A stretch of 64,000 nt of DNA from Crotalaria pallida (lineage: Eukaryota; Streptophyta; Magnoliopsida; Fabales; Fabaceae): positions 63,410,660-63,474,659 of the forward strand of contig CM075649.1 in assembly GCA_037953625.1 (NCBI GenBank). The letters are read 5' to 3'. Below the pieces are notes generated by a model that ran no database searches, had not been told where the DNA came from, and saw only the letters and a program-made list of their open reading frames with translations. Numbering within the stretch: position 1 is the stretch's first letter; every line of letters starts with the position of its first letter. Positions 24,176-36,221 of this stretch are shown one piece after another. Position numbers and translations under genes: made by a program.

Positions 24176-24490
24176 ATGGACAACATTGCAAGATATCAGT
24201 TGATTAGGGAGATAGGAGCATCTCCAATGAAAGGAGACAACATCACTATGTCTGCTTATGTCATGTTCTTCATCGCTATCAAGCGTAGAAGGGCGGAGCT
24301 CGTTGAGAAGATTGCAACCCCAGAGGCGGAGTCTGATAGCGTGTCAGACGACTCTACGGTGGTGATCACTGAGGAGGCAGGTGAGGAGGATCCCGATACT
24401 TGGACAGAGGCTAATACAGAGGAGTGTCAGAGTGACGAGGATTGGAGCCTGTGTTCTGAGGACATTCCGTCAGAGGAAGAGGACGAGTGA
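24176..24490 (+). CDS. LTR-resident ORF, 104-aa acidic protein, unknown function (5' LTR copy)
   Basis: I do not recognise it. The ATG directly follows an acceptor-like CTTAG. Residues 1-45 are mixed and mildly hydrophobic or basic (YVMFFIAIKRRRAELVEKI near 30-48), possibly a short helix. Residues 49-104 are strongly acidic, ending SEEEDE. The N-terminus is unlike the A-family ORF, but position, start context and acidic tail are the same. The 3' LTR copy at 47159-47473 is also open, with eight base differences, seven of them changing the amino acid; that gives no sign of protein-level constraint since insertion. The upstream DNA (TCACTCTCTCTCGCATTTCTGTTATG) aligns with the same place in L. 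Confidence 0.45.
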   Translation: MDNIARYQLIREIGASPMKGDNITMSAYVMFFIAIKRRRAELVEKIATPEAESDSVSDDSTVVITEEAGEEDPDTWTEANTEECQSDEDWSLCSEDIPSEEEDE

Positions 24491-24900
24491 CAGCACAGTA
24501 CTAGGCTGCAAGTGTTAGTAGAGGTTTATGACTAGATATTAGGTAATTCCCTTTGAGTGATGTATTCCACCTCAAGTTCTTAGCATCCTGGCTATATCAT
24601 GCTGTAACCCCAAACAAGTTTATTTCAAGTACTGATGTTTTTGAAATTGAATCGAATGGGCTATCTTGTTTAATTGATGATTTGGAAAACTAGTTTCGAA
24701 GCGCGGTGTCTTGTGACATCTCGGTTTGGAGCTTGAAAGATGTTATGCACTTGGGAACGCAAATTTTTAATTCTAATCAAGTTTCGAAACGTAAACGTTC
24801 GCAGGAGCATGTAACACTTGTTTAAAAAAAATGGCCCAAATTTTCAAGGTATTTTAATATAAACAGTTGTGGTTTCAAGTTGCCAAATCGGGGTGTTACA

Positions 24901-26582
24901 GTTGTGGTATCAGAGCAATGGTTGATCTAAGAACTTTTGCGTGCGGACTTACATGCTCTACCGTATGACTCTGAGTGTGCGCTAGTAGTAAGATAGCAAT
25001 AGATAAGAATAGGAACGCTAGGAATGTGTCGACGTATTTCTGGAAGGTGTTAGTCTCCATCCGCAATAGAATCTGGGAGCAGTGTTCAGTGCCGTTCTGT
25101 GACGTTAATCCATAATTCGAACTTTCCTTGTTGAACTCCTTTTGATAAGAACCCCTTTTGTTTAAAGTAACCTTTGAGCTATTGACCTGAGATCTTGTCT
25201 TGTGACTAGAACTCTTCTTTCTTGTTGCAACCTTTCTTGCGAAAACCATGAGTGTTGCCAAATTGCTTTGGCAAGACGTTTGAAAGAGCCTTTTTCAGAA
25301 AATTTTTAGCCCTTGTCCTGTCAAAGAAACTTGATAAATTGTTATGAACATTGACGAACCCAATGTTTTTCTTTGACTTTGGCCAGATATTTGCTTTTTC
25401 CCAAAGCTTTAGTGAGAATGTTAAACCCTGGTATCCGACATCCGTCATGCAGGTGTTCTTAGATTAGACAGTGGATGGTGAAGTGTTGTAAGGCAAGAAT
25501 TGCAAGTATCAAGGAAACTAAAGATTGGTTGACAGGAATGAGATAGGAATACCTTTTAGAGTCGTAGGAAGGTGATGCGTCATGTAAAAAAAGCAGGAAT
25601 TAGAATTTTGAGGGCAGATTAGTCCAAATGGTAGCCTAGATAGTGGTAAGATAAGGAGGAATTTGAGAAAATATCCAGAACCTGAGGTCCTAAGTGTCTT
25701 GATTTGAGGGAGAAGAGGGGTTTTGAATCGATGAAGTGGTAGGACTTGTGATTAGAACCCATAGGTGTAACTCAAAGTTAGGCTAGAGGATTAAGACTTG
25801 ACGTTTTGAGGAGCAATAGGTCTCTGAACTGAAGGAATATGGATGGCGTAGAACTCGTGATAGATAGAAAAGTTGGTCAAAGGTTTAGAATGTCTAAGTT
25901 GTATGATTAAGTATTTAAGAATAGGGAGTGAAGTAGTGCGTATTTCTTGAGGATTAGTGGCAGTTAAGGAAAAAGGGGAAGATGAAGTAGTGACCCTAGA
26001 AGTTGGATAGAGGCGATAAATGGATGAAGTATAGGACAATTACAGGTTAGATTGGGATTAGGTGGTAAGAAATTGTGTAAAACCGATCGAGGTGTGATGA
26101 AGAATGAGAGTCTTAGAGGTTAAGTTGTGATCAAAAGGTGGTGTGTAGAGATATGATTTATTAAAGTTGGAGAGCAAGTGAAGATGTGAAACTCTAGGAA
26201 ATAGCTTGACCAGGCTTGAACGGAGGAAGAAGAATATAACCCCATGAAGTAGTAGAGTCTTGACCAAATGAGCCTAACCCTGTTATGACTGGATATTGCT
26301 CGGATATCTTGAACCCCTTTATTCTTTTGCTTTCCGTGAAGACTATATTGTTTGGACCCCACTTCGTTTGCTGTTAAAAAGTACCCCGAGAGATTACTTT
26401 TGTAAGTAATCCGTTTGATTCGTCCGTAAGGATGGTGGATAGACAGTACACGATCGCGGATGTTTGCAACGATTGTTGCAGTTACAGAACAGAGAGATTA
26501 TTCAAAGGAGTTAAGCGTCCATAGTTCAAGTTCGCTCTACACAGCATTTCTCGAGGACGAGAAATCTACAAGTTGGGGAGAA
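24901..26582 (+). mobile_element. Element F interior, non-coding LARD
   Basis: It begins with the primer site TGGTATCAGAGC (24905), has no frame resembling gag or pol in 1.68 kb, and ends with the AGGA-loop hairpin (26546-26565) and polypurine tract AGTTGGGGAGAA (26571-26582). Length and layout match the interior of A, on the opposite strand. Confidence 0.8.
24905..24921 (+). promoter_or_regulatory. Element F primer-binding site
   Basis: TGGTATCAGAGCAATGG is four bases after the LTR end and complementary to the initiator tRNA-Met 3' end. It is identical to the A and J sites. Confidence 0.85.
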
Positions 26583-26594
26583 TGTAACACCCCG
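26583..26594 (+). mobile_element. Element F 3' LTR, first 12 bp
   Basis: TGTAACACCCCG directly follows the polypurine tract and is at once interrupted by another LTR start at 26595 (element G). The 3' LTR resumes at 39225 with sequence equivalent to 19578 onward. Confidence 0.8.
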
Positions 26595-29500
26595 TGTAAC
26601 ACCCCGCATTTTTCCCGTACGCGCGTAAACGATTTTCGTTAAAAGAAACCCTGAGCATATATTTTTAGAAAAGTATTTTATGTGAGAAAGAAATGAAATA
26701 ATGATTTTCAAGGAATTTTATTAAACAAATTGTTTATAAAAGAGAAGTGAATGGTTTTGTTGAGTTGTGATTTTATTAAAAGTTGATTTTTATTTGAAAT
26801 AAAGTGTTTGAACTGTTAACTTGAGAAATTCGTAACTTTTTAACAGTAACCCGGATTTTTACGAATTTTATATCAAAACGATCGTCTTGAAAAGTAGATT
26901 TTGAAAATGTAAATTTCAGATTTTTCTGGGTGGTTTTACAAAAATTTATTTTCAGAATTTATAAAATACGAATTTTGGGCGTTGTGTTCTGTAGAAAATA
27001 GATTTATTGATTTGGCTTGAAATTTTTATGTGAGATGTGCTTGGTTTAATGTGTGTGTACTGTATGATGCATGAAACTACTTGTATGAATGTGATTTGTA
27101 AATTAATTGCATTATGGTGTGAACTAATGATTTTGAGTAAATGTAAATAGAAAATAAAATTGTGGAGTATGTATGTGAGTATGTGTGTGCTACGGTATGT
27201 GTATGTATGTGTGTGTGTATGTATTCTACGTGTATGTGTGTGTAAGCTAGATGCATAATTTTCTAGAAACTTGGTGCACAAGTAAAGCCTAACTAAATGA
27301 ACTAAACTAAGTTAGAATCAAACCAAACTAATATCAAAACCCTAACTAGTTTTAAGCCTAAAATGACCCCTAAGACCTAGCCTATTGGACCTTGTCCCCT
27401 TGCATTTGCTAACTTCCACCCATGCAACTTTTTATAAGCCCAAAACCGCCCCTCCATTAGTGAGTGACCAAAACCATTAACCAAGGGCAAAAGAGGAATT
27501 CGTGAGTTGGTTATATATGTGAGTGGCCATGGTTTATTTTCACCTCACCATTTCATTTCTTCCACCGTACCAACACTACACACAACTTCTAAGAGACTCA
27601 TCAAACTCTTAGAAAAAAAGAAAAAGAAATAGAAAGTGAGTGAGAGAGAGAGAGGGAGAATCGTGGAGTATGGAGAAGGAGGAAGAAGAAAATCCAAGCC
27701 AAACCATGAAAAGTCCCTTGTAGATCAAGAGTGTTAGATCTAGAACCAACCCCTTATCATGGTAGGATTTGAAGATCAAGAGGAAGATTTTTGTAATAGT
27801 GTAGATTTTTCTTTTCTAGTTGTAGATCCACTTCTTTTTCTTCTTTGCATGTTAATTTTTATGACTTAAAAGATGATCTTATGTGTTGATCTCCTTTATT
27901 CATGGACTTTAAGGACTCTAAGTAATTTGTAATATGTGATCTTGTGTTTGTGGTTTCGGTTGGAAATTTCTTTTGATGGATCTAATGTTTTTCTAAACTA
28001 CACCTTTAAAGATCTAAAGAAAACTAAACTTTTTGTAAAATCTAAAATATATCTCTTTGCATGTTTGATTTTCTTTCTTTAAACCGTGATTTATATATGT
28101 TTATGTGATTATTTGTCAAGAAAATTCATGATCTAAACTTGTTTCTTAATGAAGTGAAATTTTTGGTTTTGTATGTTAGATCTCTTTGTTAACCGTGACC
28201 TATGATGTGTTTCCATAATTATTTGTTGAATAAATTTATGATCTAAACTTGCTTTGTGAAAAAGTTTAAAGTTCTAGTCTTGCATGTTGATTTAATGATG
28301 TTCTTATTTGATTTTAATTTGTGCATGTTATTTTTCAAGAGAAAATACTATGTTTTCTTTTGTATGTGCCTCGGTTTTAAGAGGAAATTAAAGTAACAAG
28401 TTTTAAATTGATTTTTGGGTATGAATATGTTTTGATTTAGTGCTTAATCTTGTGTATGTTTGATTTTCATGAAGAGATCATGTTTTCCTTCTTGAGTATG
28501 TGTTTCGGTTTTCAAGAAGAGAATTAAAGAAACTAAAATAATTTTTCAAAGCATAACCATGATTTGTTTAAGTGATTATTTTGTACATGTTTTATTTTTA
28601 GGAAGGCCATTCGGCCATGTCTAATAATAATAGGATCCATGCTTCTTATTTGGTGAAAAGTGAATGCATGTATGTTTTAGGACTAGATCTAATGATTTAA
28701 AGTACATGCATGTTATTTTTGGAAATTTAAAGTGTAACCTTGAATTTATTTTATGTATGCCAAAAATGTTTGAAAAAGAATTTGTTTTAATTATGTTGAT
28801 GCATGATGATGTGGTATGTTGACTTTGAGCCATCCTAGGATTAGGTAGTAGCTATGTTTGTTCCTCTTTTAGGGTGCATGCATGATGAGATTATTTGAAT
28901 TTAAAGATTCTAAAAGCACATGCATGAAGTAATTAAATTTAAAAGAAATTATGGATAATAGTTTGTGATTTAAATTGTTGTGTTGATTTAAGATATGAAA
29001 GTGAATTAAAAGTTGTTTATTTTTCATGTGGATGCTCACGGTTTAATTATGAAAGAAAGAAAATAATTTCATGCTCTTATGTCTTTAATTGTACACTAAA
29101 TCCTTGCAAATTTTATGTGTATAATTCGGTCCATACATGTTTAATATGGTTGGACTTTTGTTTTCATAAAAATGAAGTTTCTGGATGCATAATACTATGT
29201 GACTGTGATGTGTGATTTCTGAATAAATTGATTTGATTTTGTAAAAAAAAAAATTTTGTAATATTGAATCAATGATTTTTGGTTTTAAAAATTTATTTGT
29301 GATTAGAAAATAATGACCATATGTGATTCGGTTTGTTTGGAGATTAAGTTAAATTATTTTCTAAAAGAGTAACTGAATTAGTTTATTAAGATTATAATTT
29401 AATTAATGATTTTAAATAATTAAAAATATGACTTCCTGTGTACATGTTTGTGAATGATTTGGATGCCTTGAAATGTGTATGTTATTGTTCTTTGTGCTGC

Positions 29501-30960
29501 TTGAATATACTGGAAGTGTGTTGAATACTGTTTGTGAGTTTTGATTGTGAAAAATTTCTTATTTAAAAAGTATAATTTAAACAACTTAAATTAATTTGAA
29601 ATTTTAATTGATGGTCTTTAATCAGTGTTTGTCAATGTTGTGAAGTCTAGAAATTAAATAAATTAATCTGATTAATTTTGAAGTCTTACTTTCTTGAATT
29701 TTGTGTTTGCTTTAAAGAAAGATTTTCAAAGAGTTGATTTCTAAACGTTTCATTCAGTGTACAAGGAAAATGATTTTGTAATCAAAGTGTTTTAAACTAT
29801 GACAAATAAATTCTGTTTTGAAAAGAAATTGTTTTAAGGAGTTTTCTTGGAAACATTTTATAAAAGAAATGATTTGGATTTGAAACCTTTTTGATGTTGG
29901 TAATATGTCTTTAAGAAAGGAATGGTTTCAAAGTGTTTTAAAATAAAATTAAGAATTTACGTAAATCGTTTTCTAACGCACGGGGAAAAATGTCTAGTTC
30001 GGGTGTCGGACGCGAAGGAAACGTGGCAAGGTTAGCGACTGGAAATCTTGGAAAGTTTTGGATGTGTCGTCATCCAGGTGAGTGAGAGTGCTGTGATCCC
30101 GTGACGTGGTTGCTCACAATTCGAATAGAAGGATTGTGAGAGTACTGCGAATTAGGCGATACAAATATGTGTGCTAGATGTTCTGTTTGCATACTAAATG
30201 TTTATTTGCTATGCATCATTAGATGTTTACTTGTTGCGCTTACTTTATTTGGTTTAGACATTGTTTAATTTTGTCTTGATAGCGAAATGATGATGATGGA
30301 ACCGTGGAAGTAATAAGATAAATGGAAAAGAGAAAAGAGAAATAAACAAGAAACATGAGAAATGATTGAGAAAGAAATAAGTGATGAGTTGAGAATGAAG
30401 AGAAAGTATGAGAATGATTGAGAAAGGGATAAAGTGTGATGAGAATGGAATGCAAAAGAGATAAAGAATGAAAGAAAAGAATTGATATTTGAGTGAAAAG
30501 AGTTGAGATTTGAAAGAGAACATGGTTGTGAAAGTGAGATGTGGTTTGAGTAGAGATGTGATTCCTCGTTCATGTTTTTGGAAAGAAGCTTAGTGTTGAG
30601 TTGAGCTTGCTCCTCCATTAACACTCATCCAAAAATGTGATTGTTTTTGAAAAAGGTTTTGAAAAGAGATTTTTGAAAAGCTTTTGTGAAAATGGTATTT
30701 TTGTGAATGTTTTTGGAAACATTATTTTTGAAAAAGGATTTGTGAAAGGATTTCTGAAATGAGGTTTCTGAAGATGTTTTGTGAAGTAAAACTTTTATTA
30801 TGTTTTTGAAAAAGTCTTACGAAAAGATATTTTGAGAAAGACGAGGAAGAGATGTTGAGAATGTTGATGAGATGAGATGAGAAAGAGTATGTCATGGTAA
30901 TGAGATGAAAGAGATATGAGGCATGATTGCCGTTGAGAATTTAGGGGAAACGGATTGCGA

Positions 30961-31531
30961 TTAGTGGTCGGGCTTCGTTGAAGGGATGCACCAAGGACGA
31001 GCCGACTATTAGGATTAAGCCTCTAATTAAAACGTTAAAACTTTAAAAGACTTTAAAAGACATTTACAAAAAGCGGTGAGGCATGAGTGTCGTATCGAAG
31101 TAGTGGAGAGGAAGGTACCCCGGATATCAAGGATATTTGGGTTGTGAATGCAATAGGGTAAGCTAGGGAGGTAAAACGCCATGAGGCTTTGAGTACTATT
31201 CTGGGCGGAATGAATCCCACATGTGGCGTACTAACGTGGTAGGGACTGGGTCTAATGCCGTGGTAAGTTCTGCACCCGGGACCGGAATAGTGCTGTCACC
31301 CCTATGGCATTTCAGGAACAGTGAGAGGGACTGGAACGGGGAATTTGTAATTGCCGCTGAGAGCGTGCCTTGATTATATGATATGAATTGAATTGATTTG
31401 AGGCTGGGCCTCCTGGTCTGGGACCATTTGTTGTGTGACAGCTGTCGTGCCCGCGTGGTAAAGGTCCTGTACTCTTGTTTGCTTCCGATTAGGTTGGGTG
31501 GTTGACCGAGGAGATGTAGACGTGTGTGAGC
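30961..31531 (+). other. Conserved LTR block, copy G
   Basis: Landmarks CGTTGAAGGGATGCACCAAG, GGACTGGGTC, CAGTGAGAGGGACTGGAACG and CTCCTGGTCTGGGACCA are all present. The stretch between CTGTCACC and GAACAG has lost the clean hairpin stem. Confidence 0.7.
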
Positions 31532-32017
31532 TCAATAGTGTCTCCCCCTCATCATTGATGCTAATCGAAACAATAAAACTTAAAAGACAAAGAGGTTCAA
31601 AGAGAAGTATATCAAAGCCTTAAGCATCGAATAAGATTTATAAGATGAGAGAATTCTTTGAATAAGTAATAAGTGTGGAAATTAAGGGGAAAGAATGATT
31701 GAGAACAGTTGTGAAAGCTCATGAGAAAGATTTTGGGAATCAGAACTCGAATAATGTAATAGTGTTTATGATGATGATGATAATGATTATATTATTGTTG
31801 TGATTCATGCTATGTGTATAACATGCTAGATGCATTTATGTTGATGATGGTTGCATTCTTTAGTATTTTGTTTTAGTTATATAGTTATGTTATATCCTCT
31901 GTCTCTTTCTACATCGAATTTACCCTGAGACCGCAAGGTCAACCCGTTAGTGTTCGGAACACTGACTCTCTCCTACCATGTTGTCGTATCGGCAATTGCT
32001 GATATTGCAACTGGTAG

Positions 32018-32101
32018 ATGGCGCAGCGGAAGCGTGGTGGGCTTCATCAATCAAAGTCCGGAGTTAGACGGCAAGTAATAGGAAGCATGACTAGAAGCTA
32101 G
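32018..32101 (+). CDS. Short LTR-resident ORF in G (27 codons), doubtful
   Basis: ATGGCGCAGCGGAAGCG lies immediately after an acceptor-like AACTGGTAG, in the same place as the ORFs of A and F. It encodes 27 residues rich in Arg, Lys, Gly and Ser, with no acidic tail. The following sequence (CTTGTGTAATACTTG, ATGGCCC) aligns with the F tail. It may be a truncated form of a longer ORF; the support is position, not sequence. Confidence 0.2.
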   Translation: MAQRKRGGLHQSKSGVRRQVIGSMTRS

Positions 32102-33108
32102 GAATTCCCCTGGCGAAATGTACTCCATTGTAAGTTCTTAGTTACCTTAGCTCTACCATACTGTTCCCCGACAAATGTTTTATTCAATATTGATGTTTTG
32201 AAACAAGTACATGGGCATTATTTTTAAAATGATGTTTTCGAAAATGGGTTTCCAAGTGCGATGTCTTGTGACATCTTGGTTTGGAACTTGAAGGATTTTA
32301 CGCAACATGAGAACATGAGTTTTAAAATGTAACGATGTTTTGGAAACCGAATGTTCTCATCTTGTGTAATACTTGTAATTTTAAAAAAAAAATGGCCCTA
32401 ATTTTCACTACTTTGAGTTTAAGTTTCTGAAACATCCCAAAATCCGGTTCATTGAAAAATGCGAGTTAACAAAAACTTTTTCATAATGAAAGTGTGAAAA
32501 CCAAAAGTACTTTTCATAAGGGTGGTATTTCCTTTACAAAATATTATGAGTGTTAAATACTTATATAATACAAACTCACAAAAACCCCTTTTTACACCCA
32601 GAGCATTGGTCTTCACAACTCGATCCTTCTGCAAAAGGATTCGGATGACGAGACGTCATCCTGGCTGCTTCTTCTAGACACCTCCACTCCTACAGGAGTG
32701 ACTTTAGTCCTGTCCTTTGAAAGAACCTACCACCACAGACATGGTAGTATGGGAGTCAGTCACTTGTCATATCGCCTAAGCAGATTATATGATTGGCCAA
32801 ACACAATCATTACAGATATCATTTCAACATAATAAAAGCATGCCCAAGAGTCTTATTAAACAACATTGGCTAAAACCATTAATTTCTCATGCAATGCATG
32901 CACGTCTCTCAAATCATTTCTCCATAATCAACTCTTCCAGAAAACAACACTCTGGGATAGGCAATCGTGCGCTCGATGTTTCCACAACCTGTATAGCGGC
33001 CACACCGTTCTATACTAGAACCCCATCGACCACGATCTTAAAATGATACAAGGGGATGATCCCTGAACCATTGTCCACCAATAGTTCTAGGTCCTTGTCA
33101 TTTCTACG

Positions 33109-33395
33109 GTGGCGGCCACACTGTTCCAACCGTCTCATGTAGCGGCCACTACACCGTACTACATGGTTTCCAATCCCGCATGCACCTCACTGAACGATTC
33201 CCTGTACACCATGCATGAGATGCGTCACACATATATTATTCATCACATCATACACATGGCGGCCACACCGTTCCACATGTCTTCGTATAGCGGCCACACC
33301 GTACTATACGGAATCAAACACATATCCCACATATGGCGGCCACACCGTTCCACATGTCTTCGTATAGCGGCCACACCGTACTATACAGAATCCTT
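33109..33395. repeat. GCGGCCACACCG repeats in the J LTR (3' copy)
   Basis: Repeated 'cggccacaccgttccacatg' alternating with 'cttcgtatagcggccacacc' and 'gtactatacggaatc'. The identical array is in the other LTR at 38932-39222. The GC content stands out from the AT-rich LTR, and the array occupies the LTR position that other families fill with their own repeats or block. Confidence 0.8.
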
Positions 33396-34267
33396 TAAGC
33401 ATAATGACTTCTTGCAGGAGTTAGTCCATAACTTATGGAAATCAGGGTGAACCCACTTATCCAACATTCACATATCCGAATCGGGCGCAAGCCCTAACGC
33501 ATTTGGATTGAATCCTCATACTCAACAAACATCACCACTCTTGCATTATCATTAATACTCCTTAATTCATTGTCTATTGATATCTCAAAGCATTAATTAT
33601 TCCGTAGGTTCAATTTTAGTTATTAACTACACCAACCTTAAATGGAGACATCAGACTTACTCCACTTATCATGCTGAGGTACTAACCTCTTTCTAATGTC
33701 TTTTAAACCTTTAACTTCTCATGTTCTGAGACCTGGATTACCAAGTAGACATGATCATGCTTATCAAATCCTTTCCCAACATCATACCCAAATCTTGAAC
33801 TATTAGTCACATTCAATATCCTCCAATGCAAACATGAGCATTTGCATTCCAAAGAGAACATGATGATTATTTCACAATTCATTCCATGTGAACCAACTTA
33901 TCTAGTGATTGAACTCAAATAATGGCTCATGCCCCATATGAAATCTTCACCCTCATATTTAGCACTAGGAAAGCATATAATGCAAGTAAGGTGCTCATAT
34001 TTATTGCCTCTTCAAGTTTACAATTTAAGTTATCAGCATGATGCACGAGTCTAGCTCTCAATCCTTCAGAATGAATGCAATTCCTAAACTTAAAAGAATT
34101 GATTGGTATATCCCACTTAATAATATCTCGTATTATTAAGTCAATAACTTTACATTATCATCAATCAATCTCTTTTAAGTCCTAGATTATTTGGACTATT
34201 ATCACTTAAGTGTAAACAAAATGATTCAGAATTGAAAATGGCATTTCTTAATTTTCTAAACAGAAAT

Positions 34268-35934
34268 ACTCGAGTATTTTCCATAATACTCGAGTAGTTC
34301 ATCAGTTTCCAGTTTTTACTCGAGTAGTTCATAAATATACTCGAGTCGTTCATGTCTTTTCAAAAAAACTAAGTTTCAGAACTTCATAAATATACTCGAG
34401 TAATTCATGAGATACTCGAGTAGTCCATTACCCAGAATACTCGAGTAGTTCGTGTATTACTCGAGTGTCCAATCTGATTCTCAAGTTGGTGCGCCAATTT
34501 TCACTCTGGTGCACCACGAAATACTCGAGTGTTAAGCCAAATACTCGAGTATTTGCAGACATACCAGACTGAAACTTGATTTTTACATACCATTTTCAAT
34601 TCTAATCATTTCTACTTCAATCCAATGATCCACAGAGTTCATATACCATATAACAAGTATGTTCAAACACTTAGAACTCCACAAATTACACAGAATTGAA
34701 TTTGAGCACCAATTATGCATAAAACCATATTTCCAACAACTTGACATGCCAAATTCAGTTCTGAGTAATTCTAACTCAATCCAATGGTCAAATGAGCTCT
34801 ATTTATATAATTAAAACTTGTCTCAACACAAAGATCCCAACAATTCACAGAGGACCCTATCATGCTCCTATTTATGCATAAACTACATATTATGCAACTC
34901 AACATAACAATATCACATTTACCCACAATTAACATAGAAACTGAGTTTGTTCAGCACAAATGCAGTATTTAAAACCTACTCCAAGCTTATTCAATGTCCA
35001 TTGATGGCTTACCATAAGCATACCACATCAAGGTCATGATTTATCATATTTGCCAATTATAACTCAACCAAACTCATAAGTCCCTATAGCTTAATTTCAT
35101 TAATTCATTTCAGACATTATCCATATCATAAATCAAATGACCAAGTGATTGTCTGAACCTCCAAGTCCAGCAAGCATGTCTTGGTCCAATTCACATAGCA
35201 CACACAAAACTAAATTCACAATCTATAATCCTAGCAATATGAATGACTTCTCCCATACCTTGAACAACACTTAGACAATTTCAAAAACACTCAAGAACAG
35301 CAGCAGCCACACAGCAGCCACCAATCTAGCACACACCACTTCAGCCACCAAAGAGCAGAACCATTGTGAGCAAAGTCCAAAGACCATATTGTTTGAGTGA
35401 GTAATCGCGCACAAAAATTGGGGAAAAAGGTTAGAATCTACTCTCTGCAACATGCATGAGAGATTAAAACCAGATTGGAATCAAGAGGGTTCATGAGCTT
35501 ACCACAATTGAGGATCAAAGTGAGCTCCAAGAACCAGTTGACAGCAACCAAACCCCCACTTTTGAGCTTTGATTCTTCAAACACTCAAGCTCTCAGCTCA
35601 CAATTTTGGTGTCTATACAAAGCTCTAGATGTGAGCTTCGTATTGGTGTATGATTTGTGACCTAACTCTACTCAAGGAAGGAGAATCGAACCAGAGAAAT
35701 CAAAAACCCTAACTTCAGATCCCAGAACAAAAATGGCCAAAATGGTTGATCTTCATCAACAAGAGAGTTTAAATACTCGAATTCACAGCTCATGCAAGTC
35801 GACACGAAGCTATGGTCGTGTCCCTGAGTTGATAACGTGTCAACTCGTGAGGTTTCTGAGTTGGTGACTCAGCCAACACACTCACGAGTGCAACTCTGTG
35901 TAAAATACTCGAGTATTTTCAGAAATACTCGAGT
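34268..35934. repeat. Cluster of twelve ACTCGAGT palindromes
   Basis: Perfect 8-base palindromes start at 34268, 34288, 34318, 34339, 34394, 34414, 34439, 34459, 34523, 34543, 35907 and 35927. Many are extended to TACTCGAGTA and followed by GTTCAT. About one copy would be expected by chance in 64 kb. They resemble a set of binding sites for a dimeric regulator, but no factor can be named. Confidence 0.75.
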
Positions 35935-36183
35935 CTTTTAGTTAAAATAATAAAAATAAATATTTTTATTTCCTTTTCATCCAAAATCTTCCCATTATTA
36001 GTTTTAAGTCCTAAAACAGGGACTACTATGTAAAAACATTATTTTCATATGTTAATGATTTTCCAATCCTTTTCATGCATAATAAATCATTAACAATCAA
36101 GGATATTAATAAAATAATTAATTACAAATAAACCTTTATAATTAATTTTTATTAATCAGGATTTAAAAATTTGGGGTGTTACA

Positions 36184-36221
36184 CTACTCCCCCACTTAAA
36201 AGGAATATCGTCCCCGAAATT
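36184..36221 (-). promoter_or_regulatory. Element J polypurine tract and imperfect AGGA-type hairpin
   Basis: Minus strand AAGTGGGGGAGTAG (36197-36184) precedes the LTR start. Upstream, AATTTCG-GGGA-CGATATT (36221-36204) is the same hairpin as in A, F and H with one mismatch and loop GGGA. Confidence 0.65.

Larger units (their letters stand above)
19127..24900 (+). mobile_element. Element F 5' LTR, 5.77 kb
   Basis: Perfect 12-base inverted ends, TGTAACACCCCG and CGGGGTGTTACA, followed by a primer site at 24905. Order inside: AT-rich upstream region with TG-rich runs (19620-19690), TATA-like CATAAATAC (20064), GA-rich leader (20160-20225), donor-like CTTG|GTAGGT (20291), degenerate roughly 125-bp repeats with 'ttgcatgtt' and 'ccgtga' (about 20510-21000), AT-rich body, conserved block (23135-23712), acceptor-like CTTAG (24175), ORF of 104 codons (24176-24490), and a 410-bp tail. 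Two thirds of it recurs at 39225-47636 as the element's own 3' LTR. Confidence 0.85.
26595..32427 (+). mobile_element. Element G LTR, 5.8 kb, last few tens of bases missing
   Basis: It starts TGTAACACCCCGCATTTTTC and is a separate subfamily, close to E at its start. It holds a TATA-like TATATAT (27512), GA-rich leader (27600-27690), donor-like CATG|GTAGGA (27762), 'gatctaaactt...tgcatgtt...accgtga' degenerate repeats (about 27970-28330), AT-rich body, T-rich repeats (30640-30840), the conserved block (30961-31531), and acceptor-like CTGGTAG before an ATG at 32018. The usual LTR tail 'aaaaaatggccc..aattttca' is reached at about 32380 before element J cuts it at 32428. No long ORF is present in 5.8 kb. 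Confidence 0.75.
32428..36183 (-). mobile_element. Element J 3' LTR, 3.76 kb
   Basis: On the minus strand it starts TGTAACACCCCAAA at 36183 and ends GGGATGTTTCA at 32428. A polypurine tract follows on the interior side (36184-36198). It contains a twelve-fold ACTCGAGT motif cluster (34268-35934) and GC-rich tandem repeats (33109-33395). Its outer 978 bp match the partial 5' LTR (38251-39228) with about a dozen differences, so the insertion is recent. No coding signal. Confidence 0.85.

Noticed and set aside
24905..24921. tRNA-Met-like sequence
   Set aside because: Only the 3' end complement is present next to an LTR end; it is a primer-binding site, not a tRNA gene.
26952..27281. 109-codon minus-strand frame rich in His/Thr/Tyr
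   Set aside because: It covers a TG/TATG microsatellite-like stretch in LTR G; the repeat composition explains the open frame.
30240..30624. Overlapping Phe/Ser-rich minus-strand frames
   Set aside because: They are antisense of a GAGAAAG-rich part of LTR G and have no counterpart in other families.
32789..33450. Frames of 85 and 113 codons in J LTR, duplicated at 38612-39255
   Set aside because: Identical frames are expected in two LTR copies of a recent element; the peptides follow the GCGGCCACACCG repeat and have no domain features.
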